Assembly (NCBI GenBank): GCA_002339265.1
Contig: DDKG01000302.1
Coordinates: forward strand, 1 to 14,302
Direction: 5' to 3'
Length of the DNA: 14,302 nucleotides
Source of the DNA: Massilia sp. UBA2604
GTDB lineage: Bacteria; Pseudomonadota; Gammaproteobacteria; Burkholderiales; Burkholderiaceae_D
Below, in pieces: positions 6,801-14,302 of the stretch; the stretch's first letter is position 1, and each line of letters begins with the position of its first letter. The notes below the pieces were generated by a model, which saw only the letters and a list, made by a program, of their open reading frames with translations, searched no databases and had not been told where the DNA came from. The position numbers were made by a program, and so were the translations under genes.

Positions 6801-7423
6801 CCGACATGACACCCGAACAAACCGCCGCCCTGAACGAACGCCACCGCGCCCGCATGGAGCGCAAGAAGGCGGTCATCGACGCCAAGATCGCCTCGGCCGA
6901 CAAGGAAATCGGCATCATCATCGTCAATACCGGCAACGGCAAGGGCAAGAGCTCGAGCGCGTTCGGGATGGTGGCGCGCGCGCTCGGCCACGGCATGAAG
7001 GTGGGCGTAGTCCAGTTCATCAAGGGCGCCCTGTCAACCGGAGAAGAAACCTTCCTGCGCCGCTTCCCGGACGAGGTGAGCTTCCATGCGATGGGCGAAG
7101 GCTATACCTGGGAAACGCAGAACCGCGAGCGCGACATCGCCAAGGCCGAGGAAGCCTGGGCGCTCGCCAGGCAGTTCCTGTCCGATCCGTCGATTGGCAT
7201 GGTGGTGCTGGATGAACTGAACATCGCCCTCAAATACAAATACCTCGACGTGCACACCGTGATCGCCGACCTGCTCGACCGGCCGGTGATGCAGCATGTG
7301 GTGGTCACCGGCCGCGGCGCGCCGCCGGAGCTGATCGAGATTGCCGACACCGTCACGGAGATGAACGTGGTCAAGCACGCATTCAAGTCGGGCATCGCAG
7401 CCCAGGCGGGGACCGAGTGGTGA
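6797..7423 (+). CDS. cobO: Cob(I)yrinic acid a,c-diamide adenosyltransferase (CobA/BtuR type)
   Basis: This enzyme transfers the 5'-deoxyadenosyl group of ATP to the cobalt of reduced corrinoids, making coenzyme forms during synthesis and salvage. The 208 residues fit the CobA/CobO/BtuR family (about 200). Hallmarks are the N-terminal helix rich in Arg and Lys, the P-loop TGNGKGKSS (45-53), GVVQFIKG, FHAMGEGYTWETQN, the VVLDELNIALKYKYLD segment, VVVTGRGAPPELIEIAD, and a C-terminal block ending in AGTEW. The ATG at 6797 has the strongest Shine-Dalgarno of the run (AAGGAGG at 6783-6789, 7 bases upstream) and overlaps the btuD stop. An upstream in-frame extension exists but lies inside btuD and is not needed. 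Following btuD, it suggests that imported corrinoids are adenosylated at once. Confidence 0.95.
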   Translation: MTDMTPEQTAALNERHRARMERKKAVIDAKIASADKEIGIIIVNTGNGKGKSSSAFGMVARALGHGMKVGVVQFIKGALSTGEETFLRRFPDEVSFHAMGEGYTWETQNRERDIAKAEEAWALARQFLSDPSIGMVVLDELNIALKYKYLDVHTVIADLLDRPVMQHVVVTGRGAPPELIEIADTVTEMNVVKHAFKSGIAAQAGTEW

Positions 7424-8709
7424 CCGGCGCCCGCATGGCCCTGGTGGCGGCGATGTCATCCGGCCAGGGGAAGACGACCGTGACGGCCGCGCTGGCGCGG
7501 CGGCTGGTCCGCATGGGCAAGCGCGTACGTGTGTTCAAGTGCGGCCCCGACTTCATCGACCCGATGCTGCTCGAACGCGTCTGCGGCGCACCGGTCCACA
7601 ACCTCGACCTGTGGATGGTCGGCGTCGAGGCCTGCCGCCAGCGCCTGGCCAATGCCGCGCGCGAGGCCGACGCGATCCTGGTCGAGGGCGTGATGGGTCT
7701 GTACGATGGCTCGCCGTCGGCCGCGGACCTGTCGCGCGAATTCGGCATTCCGGTGCTGGCGGTGCTGGATGCGTCGGCGATGGCGCAGACGGCCGGCGCC
7801 GTGGCGCAGGGCTTGCGCGACTACGGCCCCGTCGAGATGGCGGGCGTGATCGCCAACCGCATCGCCAGCAGCGGCCACGCGGCGATGGTGAAGGAGTCGC
7901 TGCGCGACATCCCGCTGATCGGCACCCTGGGGCGCCAGGACGAGCCGCTGCCCGAGCGTCACCTGGGCCTGGTGGTGCCGGGCGAGGTCGAAGAGCTGGA
8001 CGGCATCCTGGATGCGCTGGCCGACAGCATCGATCTCGATGAGGCGGCGTGGGATGCGCTGCCCGTCATGGCGCCTGCTTCCGCTCCGCCGGCACCGCTG
8101 GAACCGCTGCTGGCGGGCCGCACGATCGCGATCGCGCGCGATCCGTCCTTCGTCTTCGTCTACCCGGCGAATATCGACCTGCTCGAGCAGCTCGGCGCGC
8201 GGATCACGTATTTCGCGCCGCTGTCCGATGAAGCGGTGCCGGAAGATGCCGACGCGGTCTACCTGCCGGGTGGCTATCCCGAGCTGCACGGCGCACAGCT
8301 GCAGGCCGCCCAGCGCTGGCGCGACTCGATCCGCGCCGTGCATGCGCGTGGCGTGCCAATCGTCGCCGAATGCGGCGGCATGATGGCGCTGGCCGATGGC
8401 CTGACCGATGGCGAAGGACGCCGCTTCGAAATGGCTGGCCTGCTGGCCGGCGAAGTCAGGATGCAGAAGCGCCTGGGCGGCCTTGGCATGCATGCGATGC
8501 CGACGCCGCAGGGCGAGATCCGCGGCCATACCTTCCATTATTCATTACTGGACTCCCCGGTTGCGCCGCAAGCCCATACCGTGAAACAGAGGACCGGCAC
8601 GCAGGGCGAGGCCGCCTATCGAGTCGGCTCGCTGTTCGCGTCCTACTTCCACGGCTGGTTCCCTTCCAATCCGCGCGCGGTGGCGGTCCTGTTCGGAGCG
8701 CAGCCGTGA
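7420..8709 (+). CDS. cobB: Cobyrinate / hydrogenobyrinate a,c-diamide synthase (CobB/CbiA)
   Basis: This glutamine- and ATP-dependent amidase converts carboxylates a and c of (hydrogeno)cobyrinic acid to amides. It is an N-terminal dethiobiotin-synthetase-like ATPase domain with P-loop SSGQGKTT (13-20) and LVEGVMGLYDG, joined to a C-terminal class I glutamine amidotransferase domain. That second domain carries LPGGYPELH, catalytic Cys318 in AECGGMMAL, and His411 in SYFHGWF. About 429 residues is normal for the family. The start is uncertain: GTG at 7417, GTG at 7420 (overlapping the cobO stop as GTGA, chosen here) and ATG at 7435 are all in frame. The sequence does not say whether the substrate is cobyrinate (anaerobic CbiA) or hydrogenobyrinate (aerobic CobB). 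The enzyme acts before adenosylation, so its presence implies an upstream corrin supply. Confidence 0.93.
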   Translation: MTGARMALVAAMSSGQGKTTVTAALARRLVRMGKRVRVFKCGPDFIDPMLLERVCGAPVHNLDLWMVGVEACRQRLANAAREADAILVEGVMGLYDGSPSAADLSREFGIPVLAVLDASAMAQTAGAVAQGLRDYGPVEMAGVIANRIASSGHAAMVKESLRDIPLIGTLGRQDEPLPERHLGLVVPGEVEELDGILDALADSIDLDEAAWDALPVMAPASAPPAPLEPLLAGRTIAIARDPSFVFVYPANIDLLEQLGARITYFAPLSDEAVPEDADAVYLPGGYPELHGAQLQAAQRWRDSIRAVHARGVPIVAECGGMMALADGLTDGEGRRFEMAGLLAGEVRMQKRLGGLGMHAMPTPQGEIRGHTFHYSLLDSPVAPQAHTVKQRTGTQGEAAYRVGSLFASYFHGWFPSNPRAVAVLFGAQP

Positions 8710-9266
8710 GCGTGACCCTGGTCTTTGGCGGCGCGCGCTCGGGCAAGAGCGCTTACGCCGAGCGCCTGGCCCGCGAATCCGGCAAGGAAGTCGTCTACAT
8801 CGCCACCTCGCGCGCCGGCGACGGCGAGATGGCCACGCGCATCGCCCATCACCGCGAGCGGCGTCCGCCCGAGTGGCAGACGGTCGAGGAAGAGCTGGCG
8901 CTGGCGCAGACGCTGCGCAACTGGTGCGCGCCGCAGCGCCTGGTGCTGGTCGATTGCCTGACCCTGTGGCTCAGCAACCTGATGTTCTGCGATGGCCGCG
9001 ACTATCCCGAGGTCGGCGCGGTCGACTTGCCGCCGTGCTTTCATCAGGAACGTGCGGCGCTGCTGGACTTGCTGGACGAAGGTCCGGCGGGCGACCTGGT
9101 GCTGGTGTCGAACGAAGTCGGCATGGGCATCGTGCCCTGGGGCGCGATCTCGCGCAGCTTCGCCGATGAAGCGGGCCGCCTGAACCAGGCGGTGGCGGCG
9201 CGCGCCGATCGAGCAGTGCTGGTGGCGGCCGGCCTGCCGCTGGTATTGAAAGGGGCGCCGTGCTGA
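8706..9266 (+). CDS. cobU: Bifunctional adenosylcobinamide kinase / AdoCbi-phosphate guanylyltransferase
   Basis: This enzyme (CobU in Salmonella, CobP in Pseudomonas) phosphorylates adenosylcobinamide and then attaches GMP from GTP, giving AdoCbi-GDP for CobS. The 186 residues match the family (about 180). Visible are the P-loop GGARSGKS (8-15), IAHHRERRPPEWQTVEEE with His48/His49 at the place of the guanylylated histidine of Salmonella CobU (His46), VDCLTLWLSN, and the closing VSNEVGMGIVP with a downstream NQAVA segment. The start is a GTG overlapping the cobB stop, with a GGAG ribosome-binding site (8695-8698) 7 bases upstream. Its kinase activity allows use of imported cobinamide as well as of the de novo intermediate. 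Confidence 0.95.
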   Translation: MSVTLVFGGARSGKSAYAERLARESGKEVVYIATSRAGDGEMATRIAHHRERRPPEWQTVEEELALAQTLRNWCAPQRLVLVDCLTLWLSNLMFCDGRDYPEVGAVDLPPCFHQERAALLDLLDEGPAGDLVLVSNEVGMGIVPWGAISRSFADEAGRLNQAVAARADRAVLVAAGLPLVLKGAPC

Positions 9267-10192
9267 CCGGCCTGCCGCTTTCCACTATCGCGCTATTGCT
9301 CGTCGCCGGCATCGCGCTCGACCTGTTGCTGGGCGAGACGCGGCGCTGGCATCCGCTGGTCGGCTTCGGCAAGCTGGCCGGCGTCATCGAACGTCGGCTC
9401 AATCGCGGCCAGGCGCGCCTCGTGCGTGGAGGGTTGGCCTGGATGCTCGCCGTCCTGCCACTAAGTCTGCTGTTCCTGGCGTTGACCGAGCTTGCCGGCC
9501 TGTGGCTGCATGTGGTGTTGCTCTATTTCTGCATCGGCCTGCGCAGCCTGCGCGACCATACGCTGCCAATTTATGCGGCGCTGTGCGCCGGCGACCTGGC
9601 GCAGGCGCGCGCGCTCACCGCGCGCATCGTCAGCCGCGACACGGCGAGCGCCGACGAATCCGACCTGGCGAAGGCCAGCGCCGAATCGCTGCTCGAGAAC
9701 GGCAACGACGCCGTGTTCGGCACCTTGTTCTGGTTCATCCTGCTGGGCGGGCCAGGCGCCGTGCTGTTCCGGCTGGCGAACACGCTCGACGCGATGTGGG
9801 GCTATCGCAGCGAGCGCTTCAATCTGTTCGGTCGCTGTGCGGCGCGCATCGACGACGCCTTGAACTATGTGCCGGCGCGCCTGACCGCATTGTCATATGT
9901 GCTGCTAGCCGGCAGCGGCCGCGCACGCGCCTGGCAGTGCTGGCGCACCCAGGCGCCGGCCTGGAGCAGCCCGAACGCCGGGCCGGTGATGGCGAGCGGC
10001 GCCGGCGCCCTGGGCGTGTCGCTGGGCGGCGCCGCCGTCTACGATGGCGAAGTGGAACAGCGGCCGCCGCTGGGCGCCGGGCCTGCCGCCTGCGCAGGCG
10101 ACATCCTGCGCGCCTGGCGGCTGGTGTTGCGCACGACCTGGCTGTGGGCCGGCGTAATCTGCCTTCTCGCGATCGGAGCCGCGTATGCTTGA
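9260..10192 (+). CDS. cbiB: Adenosylcobinamide-phosphate synthase CbiB
   Basis: This membrane enzyme (called CobD in Pseudomonas) condenses adenosylcobyric acid with aminopropanol phosphate to give AdoCbi-phosphate. The 310 residues carry the family blocks LDLLLGETRRWHPLVGFGKL near the N-terminus, then ESLLENGNDAVFGTLFW, FRLANTLDAMWGYRSERF, AARIDDALNYVPARLTAL, and NAGPVMASGAGALGVSLGG toward the C-terminus. Four or five hydrophobic segments suggest an inner-membrane location. The ENGNDAVFG form, unlike the ENTVDGV-type form in many enteric and Gram-positive members, seems usual for the proteobacterial subgroup. The start is a GTG preceded by AAGGGG (9250-9255); it overlaps the end of cobU by 7 bases. 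The stop overlaps the following cobD by 8 bases, the deepest overlap in the run. Confidence 0.93.
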   Translation: MLTGLPLSTIALLLVAGIALDLLLGETRRWHPLVGFGKLAGVIERRLNRGQARLVRGGLAWMLAVLPLSLLFLALTELAGLWLHVVLLYFCIGLRSLRDHTLPIYAALCAGDLAQARALTARIVSRDTASADESDLAKASAESLLENGNDAVFGTLFWFILLGGPGAVLFRLANTLDAMWGYRSERFNLFGRCAARIDDALNYVPARLTALSYVLLAGSGRARAWQCWRTQAPAWSSPNAGPVMASGAGALGVSLGGAAVYDGEVEQRPPLGAGPAACAGDILRAWRLVLRTTWLWAGVICLLAIGAAYA

Positions 10193-11165
10193 ACACGGCG
10201 GCAACCTGCGTGACGCGGCGCGCCACTATGGCCGCGACGACTGGATCGACCTGTCGACCGGCATCAACCCGCACGGCTATCCGGCGCCGGCGCCGTCTAG
10301 CGCGGCCTGGCACCGCCTGCCGGAGCCGGATCCAGCCTTGCTCTCGGCAGCCTGCGCGTTCTATCGCGCGCCGCTGCTGCTGCCGGTGGCTGGGACCCAG
10401 GCGGCGATCCAGGCCCTGCCACGGCTGCGTCCTCCGTCGCGCGTCGCGGTCTCGAGCCCCTCGTATGCGGAACACGCGCACCATTGGAACCTGCATGGCC
10501 ACACGCGCACGCTGGTGCCCTACGCGGAGCTGGACGCCGCGGTCGACGCCAGCGACGTCGTGGTGGTGGTCAATCCGAACAACCCAACCGGCGAGACCAT
10601 CGCTCCCGAACGCCTGCTCGACTGGGCGGCGCGGCTGCATGCGCGCGGCGGCTGGCTGGTGGTCGACGAAGCCTTCGGCGATACGGCGAGCTCGCTGAGC
10701 GTGGCGCCGCATGCCGCGCAGCCGGGATTGATCGTGCTGCGTTCGGTCGGCAAATTCTTCGGGCTGGCGGGACTGCGACTGGGCTTCGTCGCGGCGCACG
10801 AGCGTTTGTTGGCGGACCTGGCCGACCTGCTCGGGCCGTGGGCCGTCAGCGGACCGGCGCAGGAGATCGCGCTGCAGGCGCTGCGCGATATGCGCTGGCA
10901 GCAGGAGACGCAGATCCGCCTGGCGCAGTCTGGCGCGCGAATGGAAAGCCTGCTGCGTGAACACGGCATCGCCAGCGCCGGCACGCCCCTGTTTCGCTGG
11001 TGGCCCGAGGCGCAGCCCGAAGCGTTTCATGAACACATGGCCGCGCGCGGCATCTGGTGCCGGCTGTTCCGCGAAGCGGCGCGCGGCATCCGCGTCGGCC
11101 TGCCTGCCGGCGACGATGACTGGCGGCGTCTCGAACAAGCACTTCACGAATGGAGCAAGCAATGA
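10185..11165 (+). CDS. cobD: Threonine-phosphate decarboxylase (PLP-dependent)
   Basis: This class I/II aminotransferase-fold enzyme decarboxylates L-threonine O-3-phosphate to (R)-1-aminopropan-2-yl phosphate, the linker used by CbiB. The name follows Salmonella; the Pseudomonas name is CobC. At 326 residues it is slightly short of Salmonella CobD (364). The N-terminus has HGGNLRDAARHYG and LSTGINPHGYP, diagnostic of this subfamily versus histidinol-phosphate aminotransferases. Then come VVNPNNPTGE, the aspartate motif VVDEAFGD, and the PLP lysine Lys190 in RSVGKFFGLAGLRLGF. The ATG has a CGGAG ribosome-binding site (10174-10178). It lies directly after cbiB, whose substrate it makes. The kinase that makes L-threonine phosphate (PduX or a substitute) is not in the window. 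Confidence 0.93.
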   Translation: MLEHGGNLRDAARHYGRDDWIDLSTGINPHGYPAPAPSSAAWHRLPEPDPALLSAACAFYRAPLLLPVAGTQAAIQALPRLRPPSRVAVSSPSYAEHAHHWNLHGHTRTLVPYAELDAAVDASDVVVVVNPNNPTGETIAPERLLDWAARLHARGGWLVVDEAFGDTASSLSVAPHAAQPGLIVLRSVGKFFGLAGLRLGFVAAHERLLADLADLLGPWAVSGPAQEIALQALRDMRWQQETQIRLAQSGARMESLLREHGIASAGTPLFRWWPEAQPEAFHEHMAARGIWCRLFREAARGIRVGLPAGDDDWRRLEQALHEWSKQ

Positions 11166-12043
11166 AGAAAACGATGCTGCTGGCCGGCGTGGTCGCGGCG
11201 GGCATGTTGACCCAGGCGCAGGCGGCGATTACGGTCAAGGATGACGCCGGCCTGGCCGTCACCGTGAACAAGCCGGCAATGCGGGTGGTGTCGATGGCGC
11301 CGAGCGTGACCGAGCTGCTGTTCGCGGCTGGCGGCGGCAACCAGATCGTTGGCGCAGTGAACTACAGCGATTATCCGGAAGCGGCCAAGCGCATCCCGCG
11401 CATCGGCTCGAACCGCGAGATCGACATGGAGTTTTTGATCTCGCTGAAGCCGGACCTGATCGTGGCCTGGCGCCACAATAGTTCGGAGCGGCAGATCGAG
11501 ATGGTGCGGAGCCTGGGCATCCCGGTTTTCCAGAGCGACCCGCAAACGCTGGACGGCATTCCGGACGCCGTGCTGCGCCTGGGCCAGCTGCTGGGCACCG
11601 ACGCTGCGGCCAGGACGACCGCGACGCAGTTGCGCGAACAGCTGACCGGCCTGCGCACCAAATACGCGAACCGTTCGCCGGTGCGCACCTTCTATCAGGT
11701 GTGGGATAAGCCGCTGTATACGCTGAGCGGAAAGCACATCCTCACCGATGCGATGAAGCTGTGCGGCGGCGAGAACATCTTCGACAAGCTGACGGTGACG
11801 GCGCCGATCGTCTCGATCGAGAGCGTGTTGCAGGCCAATCCGGAAGCGATCATCGCCACCGCCGAGAAGAACTATGGCGGCGTCGAGCTGTGGAAGCCGT
11901 ATGGCACGCTGACCGCAGTGCGCAGCAATAACCTGTTCACGCTGGATGGCCACCTGCTCAATCGCGCCGGTCCGCGCATGGTCCAGGGCACGGCTGCGAT
12001 GTGCGAGGTGCTCGAGCAGGCGCGCCAGCGTCGTCCGAAATGA
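11162..12043 (+). CDS. btuF: Periplasmic cobalamin-binding protein BtuF
   Basis: This periplasmic substrate-binding protein captures corrinoids released by BtuB and passes them to BtuCD. The 293 residues begin with a signal peptide ([16 protein letters not shown], cleavage likely after QAQA near residue 21) with no lipobox cysteine, so it should be soluble. The mature part shows the BtuF/cluster A-II fold blocks: [47 protein letters not shown], a long central helix, then [19 protein letters not shown] and [10 protein letters not shown]. The ATG at 11162 overlaps the cobD stop, with GGAG 8 bases upstream; an ATG at 11150 would give a less natural signal-peptide start. Unusually, it lies five genes away from btuCD and among biosynthetic genes. 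Confidence 0.92.
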   Translation: MKKTMLLAGVVAAGMLTQAQAAITVKDDAGLAVTVNKPAMRVVSMAPSVTELLFAAGGGNQIVGAVNYSDYPEAAKRIPRIGSNREIDMEFLISLKPDLIVAWRHNSSERQIEMVRSLGIPVFQSDPQTLDGIPDAVLRLGQLLGTDAAARTTATQLREQLTGLRTKYANRSPVRTFYQVWDKPLYTLSGKHILTDAMKLCGGENIFDKLTVTAPIVSIESVLQANPEAIIATAEKNYGGVELWKPYGTLTAVRSNNLFTLDGHLLNRAGPRMVQGTAAMCEVLEQARQRRPK

Positions 12044-13500
12044 GCGCTTTCCCCTACCGGACCCTGATGGTGCAGGGCACGACCTCGGACGCCGGCAAGA
12101 GCACGGTGGTCGCGGCGCTATGCCGCCTGCTCAGGAATCGCGGCGTCCGGGTGGCGCCGTTCAAGCCGCAGAACATGGCGCTCAATAGCGCAGTGACGCG
12201 CGATGGCGGCGAGATCGGCCGCGCGCAGGCGCTGCAGGCTATCGGCGCCGGCATCGAGCCGCACACCGACATGAATCCGGTGCTGCTCAAGCCGTCGAGC
12301 GACGTCGGCGCCCAGGTCATCATCCATGGCCAGGTGCGGGCCGACATGAACGCGCGCGACTATCACCAGTACAAGCCGGTGGCGATGGGCGCCGTGCTCG
12401 AATCGCATGCGCGCCTGCTGGCGCAGTACGAGACGGTGATCGTCGAAGGCGCGGGCAGCCCGGCCGAGATCAACCTGCGCGATCGCGACATCGCGAACAT
12501 GGGCTTTGCCGAGGCGGTCGACTGTCCGGTGATCCTGGTGGCGGACATTGATCGCGGCGGCGTGTTCGCGCACCTGGTCGGGACCTTGTCCTGCCTGTCG
12601 CAGTCGGAACGCGACCGGGTGATCGGTTTCGTCATCAACCGCTTCCGTGGCGATATCAAGTTGCTCGAGCCGGGGCTCGATTGGCTCGAGGCGCAGACCG
12701 GCAAGCCGGTGCTGGCGGTGCTGCCCTATCTGCACGGGCTGTTCCTCGATGCCGAAGATGCGGTGCAGGCAGCGCAATCGAACAAGGGCGCGTTCCGGGT
12801 CGTCGTTCCCAGCCTGCCGCGCATGAGCAATCACACGGATTTCGATGCGCTGCGCGCGCATCCGGATGTCGACCTGCGCTTCGTGCGCCAGGGCGAAGCG
12901 ATCCCTGGCGCAGACCTGATCGTTCTCCCGGGGAGCAAGAACACCCGCGGGGATCTGGCGTGGCTCCAGGCGCAGGGCTGGCCGGCACATATCGCGCGCC
13001 ACCTGCGCTATGGCGGCAAGGTGATCGGGATTTGCGGAGGATTCCAGATGCTCGGTCACACGGTGGCCGATCCGCATGGCGTCGAAGGCGCGCCTGGCGT
13101 GGCGGAGGGACTTGGTCTGCTTGCCATCGAGACGGAACTCACGCGCGAGAAGCGCCTGGTACGCGTGGAGGGCGTCTGCGCGTTCGAGGAAGAACCGGGA
13201 GCGGGCAAGGTCGACGGGTACGAGATTCATATGGGTGTGTCGCGAGGACCGGCCCTGGAGCGCCGGGCGTTCACCATCAACGGGCGCGCGGAAGGCACAG
13301 TCTCTGCGGACGGGCAGATCCTGGGTACATATCTGCATGGGCTGTTCGATCATCCCGACGCGTGCACCGGGCTGTTGCGCTGGGCCGGGCTGCAGAGCGA
13401 TCATGTGGTCGATACCGCCCAGTTGCGCGATGCGAGCTTGGACCGTATCGCACAGACCGTCGAAGGACTGGTGGATAAATTAGTGGCCCTGCGCGGCTGA
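12040..13500 (+). CDS. cobQ: Cobyric acid synthase CobQ/CbiP
   Basis: This glutamine- and ATP-dependent amidase adds four amide groups (b, d, e and g) to adenosylcobyrinic acid a,c-diamide, giving adenosylcobyric acid for CbiB. The 486 residues match the family (about 485-510). The N-terminal ATPase domain has [13 protein letters not shown] (P-loop 13-22), [15 protein letters not shown] and [10 protein letters not shown]. The central part has [20 protein letters not shown] and [12 protein letters not shown]. The C-terminal glutamine amidotransferase domain has [14 protein letters not shown], catalytic Cys332 in [10 protein letters not shown], and His433 in [11 protein letters not shown]. The ATG at 12040 overlaps the btuF stop; an upstream start at 12001 would lie inside btuF and lacks family support. 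No ribosome-binding site is evident. It is the last recognisable B12 gene of the run. Confidence 0.95.
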   Translation: MSAFPYRTLMVQGTTSDAGKSTVVAALCRLLRNRGVRVAPFKPQNMALNSAVTRDGGEIGRAQALQAIGAGIEPHTDMNPVLLKPSSDVGAQVIIHGQVRADMNARDYHQYKPVAMGAVLESHARLLAQYETVIVEGAGSPAEINLRDRDIANMGFAEAVDCPVILVADIDRGGVFAHLVGTLSCLSQSERDRVIGFVINRFRGDIKLLEPGLDWLEAQTGKPVLAVLPYLHGLFLDAEDAVQAAQSNKGAFRVVVPSLPRMSNHTDFDALRAHPDVDLRFVRQGEAIPGADLIVLPGSKNTRGDLAWLQAQGWPAHIARHLRYGGKVIGICGGFQMLGHTVADPHGVEGAPGVAEGLGLLAIETELTREKRLVRVEGVCAFEEEPGAGKVDGYEIHMGVSRGPALERRAFTINGRAEGTVSADGQILGTYLHGLFDHPDACTGLLRWAGLQSDHVVDTAQLRDASLDRIAQTVEGLVDKLVALRG

Positions 13501-13532
13501 GCGTCGCGAGATTCTTCGTTTCTGGAGGAAGC

Positions 13533-14255
13533 ATGCGTATCGCGGTGGTATCGGACATCCATGGCAACCTGGACGCACTCGAAGCGGTCGTGGCCGACTT
13601 GCGCGATCGTGCGGTCGACCAGGTCGTCAATCTCGGCGACAGCCTGGCGGGACCGCTGCTGCCGAAAGAAACGGCGCAGTTTCTCATGGCCCAGCGAGAC
13701 TGGATTCATCTTGCCGGCAACCATGAACGGCAGATGCTGGCGCTGTCCACGTCATCAGGGCGCGCCGACGTCTATGCGCACTCGCAACTCGGCGCGGCAG
13801 AACTGGCCTGGCTGGCGACCTTGCCTCCCCAAGCGTCGATCGGGGACGACGTGCTGTTGTGCCACGGCTCGCCCGGCAGCGACCTGGTCACCCTGCTCGA
13901 AACTGCGAACTGTCCGGCCAGCCGGGCCGCCATCGAAGAGCGCATTGGTGACGTGACGGCAGGTCTGGTCCTGTGCGGCCATTCGCATGTGGCCAGGAGC
14001 GTGCGCTGCGCAGGGCGCTTACTCGTCAATCCCGGCAGTGTCGGATTGCCGGCCTATGCCGATGACTATCCTTTTCCGCATGCGATCGAAAGTGGTTCGC
14101 CGGATGCGCAGTATGCCATCGTCGAAAAGCGCAACGAGGCATGGCAGGCGGCGTTGATCAGTGTTCCTTACGACTACCGGCGCATGGTCGAACTGGCGCA
14201 GCTGCGTGGCTTTTCGGAATGGGCGCGTGCGCTGGAGACGGGATATGTGACTTAG
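13533..14255 (+). CDS. Metallophosphoesterase of the YfcE/MJ0936-like family
   Basis: This 240-residue cytoplasmic protein has the full calcineurin-like metal-binding set: SDIHGN (Asp8, His10), GD (Asp36), GNHE (Asn63, His64), CHGSPGSD (His111) and GHSH (His150, His152), followed by NPGSVGLP. This is the arrangement of small bacterial phosphodiesterases related to YfcE and MJ0936. The natural substrate cannot be read from the sequence. It starts at an ATG with a strong GGAGGAA ribosome-binding site 3 bases upstream and is 32 bases after cobQ on the same strand, so it may be co-transcribed. Unlike the genes before it, it does not overlap its neighbour, so it may also be an unrelated gene that closes the transcript. 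A role in B12 metabolism is not established. Confidence 0.85.
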   Translation: MRIAVVSDIHGNLDALEAVVADLRDRAVDQVVNLGDSLAGPLLPKETAQFLMAQRDWIHLAGNHERQMLALSTSSGRADVYAHSQLGAAELAWLATLPPQASIGDDVLLCHGSPGSDLVTLLETANCPASRAAIEERIGDVTAGLVLCGHSHVARSVRCAGRLLVNPGSVGLPAYADDYPFPHAIESGSPDAQYAIVEKRNEAWQAALISVPYDYRRMVELAQLRGFSEWARALETGYVT

Positions 14256-14287
14256 TCGAGCGCAGGATGATATCTGGCGCAGAAAGC

Positions 14288-14302
14288 AAAAAAGCCCGCT
14301 CA
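14288..14302. terminator. Left arm of a probable (bidirectional) intrinsic terminator, cut by the window end
   Basis: AAAAAAGCCCGCTCA closes the window, 32 bases after the metallophosphoesterase stop. An A-run followed by a GC-rich arm is how many intrinsic terminators begin; the matching arm (AGCGGGC plus T-run) would lie just to the right and cannot be seen. It could serve this transcript, a convergent one, or both. Confidence 0.45.

Noticed and set aside
13470..13532. A terminator between cobQ and the metallophosphoesterase
   Set aside because: Only short CG-rich complementarity (CGCG elements) is present with no T-run, so it does not support a terminator.
1..14302. tRNA genes, CRISPR arrays, insertion sequences, attachment sites or defence genes
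   Set aside because: No repeat-spacer pattern, transposase or integrase motifs, terminal inverted repeats or cloverleaf patterns were noticed. The coding composition is uniform from 429 to about 13500, which argues against a recent insertion.

Overview
The window is a compact, GC-rich chromosomal segment from what is probably a betaproteobacterium of the Burkholderiales, most likely Oxalobacteraceae (Massilia/Duganella/Janthinobacterium type). That placement is an inference from the style of the rRNA leader, the high GC content and the protein sequences; no search was possible. Apart from the left edge, the window is a cobalamin (vitamin B12) locus. It encodes uptake and the late, adenosylation-to-nucleotide-loop half of the pathway. 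All protein genes lie on the + strand.

Positions 1-428 hold no protein gene. They carry the leader and two tandem promoters of a ribosomal RNA operon read leftward (- strand), with the 16S gene just outside the window. The leader shows a boxA-like element, a conserved GTGTGGGCGTTTGATG-type block and three hairpins that each carry a GNRA tetraloop on the rRNA-sense strand.

Positions 429-2781 hold cobT-cobS-cobC, which assemble the lower ligand: activation of dimethylbenzimidazole, joining to GDP-cobinamide, and removal of the 5'-phosphate. No riboswitch precedes cobT. A consensus -10 (TATAAT) begins 8 bases after the cobC stop and is followed by a cobalamin riboswitch (about 2803-3004) that leads into btuB.

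Positions 3087-13500 form the riboswitch-led run btuB, btuC, btuD, cobO, cobB, cobU, cbiB, cobD, btuF, cobQ. BtuB (outer membrane), BtuF (periplasm), BtuC (inner membrane) and BtuD (ATPase) form a complete corrinoid importer. CobO adenosylates the corrinoid, CobB and CobQ amidate it, and CobD with CbiB add the aminopropanol arm. CobU activates cobinamide for CobS. From btuC to cobQ every start codon overlaps the preceding stop codon. A perfect 9-bp hairpin without a T-tract separates btuB from btuC.

A metallophosphoesterase gene with a strong ribosome-binding site follows cobQ (13533-14255), and the window ends in the probable left arm of a terminator. No corrin-ring genes, cobalt chelatase, bluB, threonine kinase, mobile elements, tRNAs or CRISPR arrays were seen. 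The biology is mostly recognisable. The items worth checking are the layout of regulation, the rrn-cob junction, the incomplete pathway and the trailing phosphoesterase.
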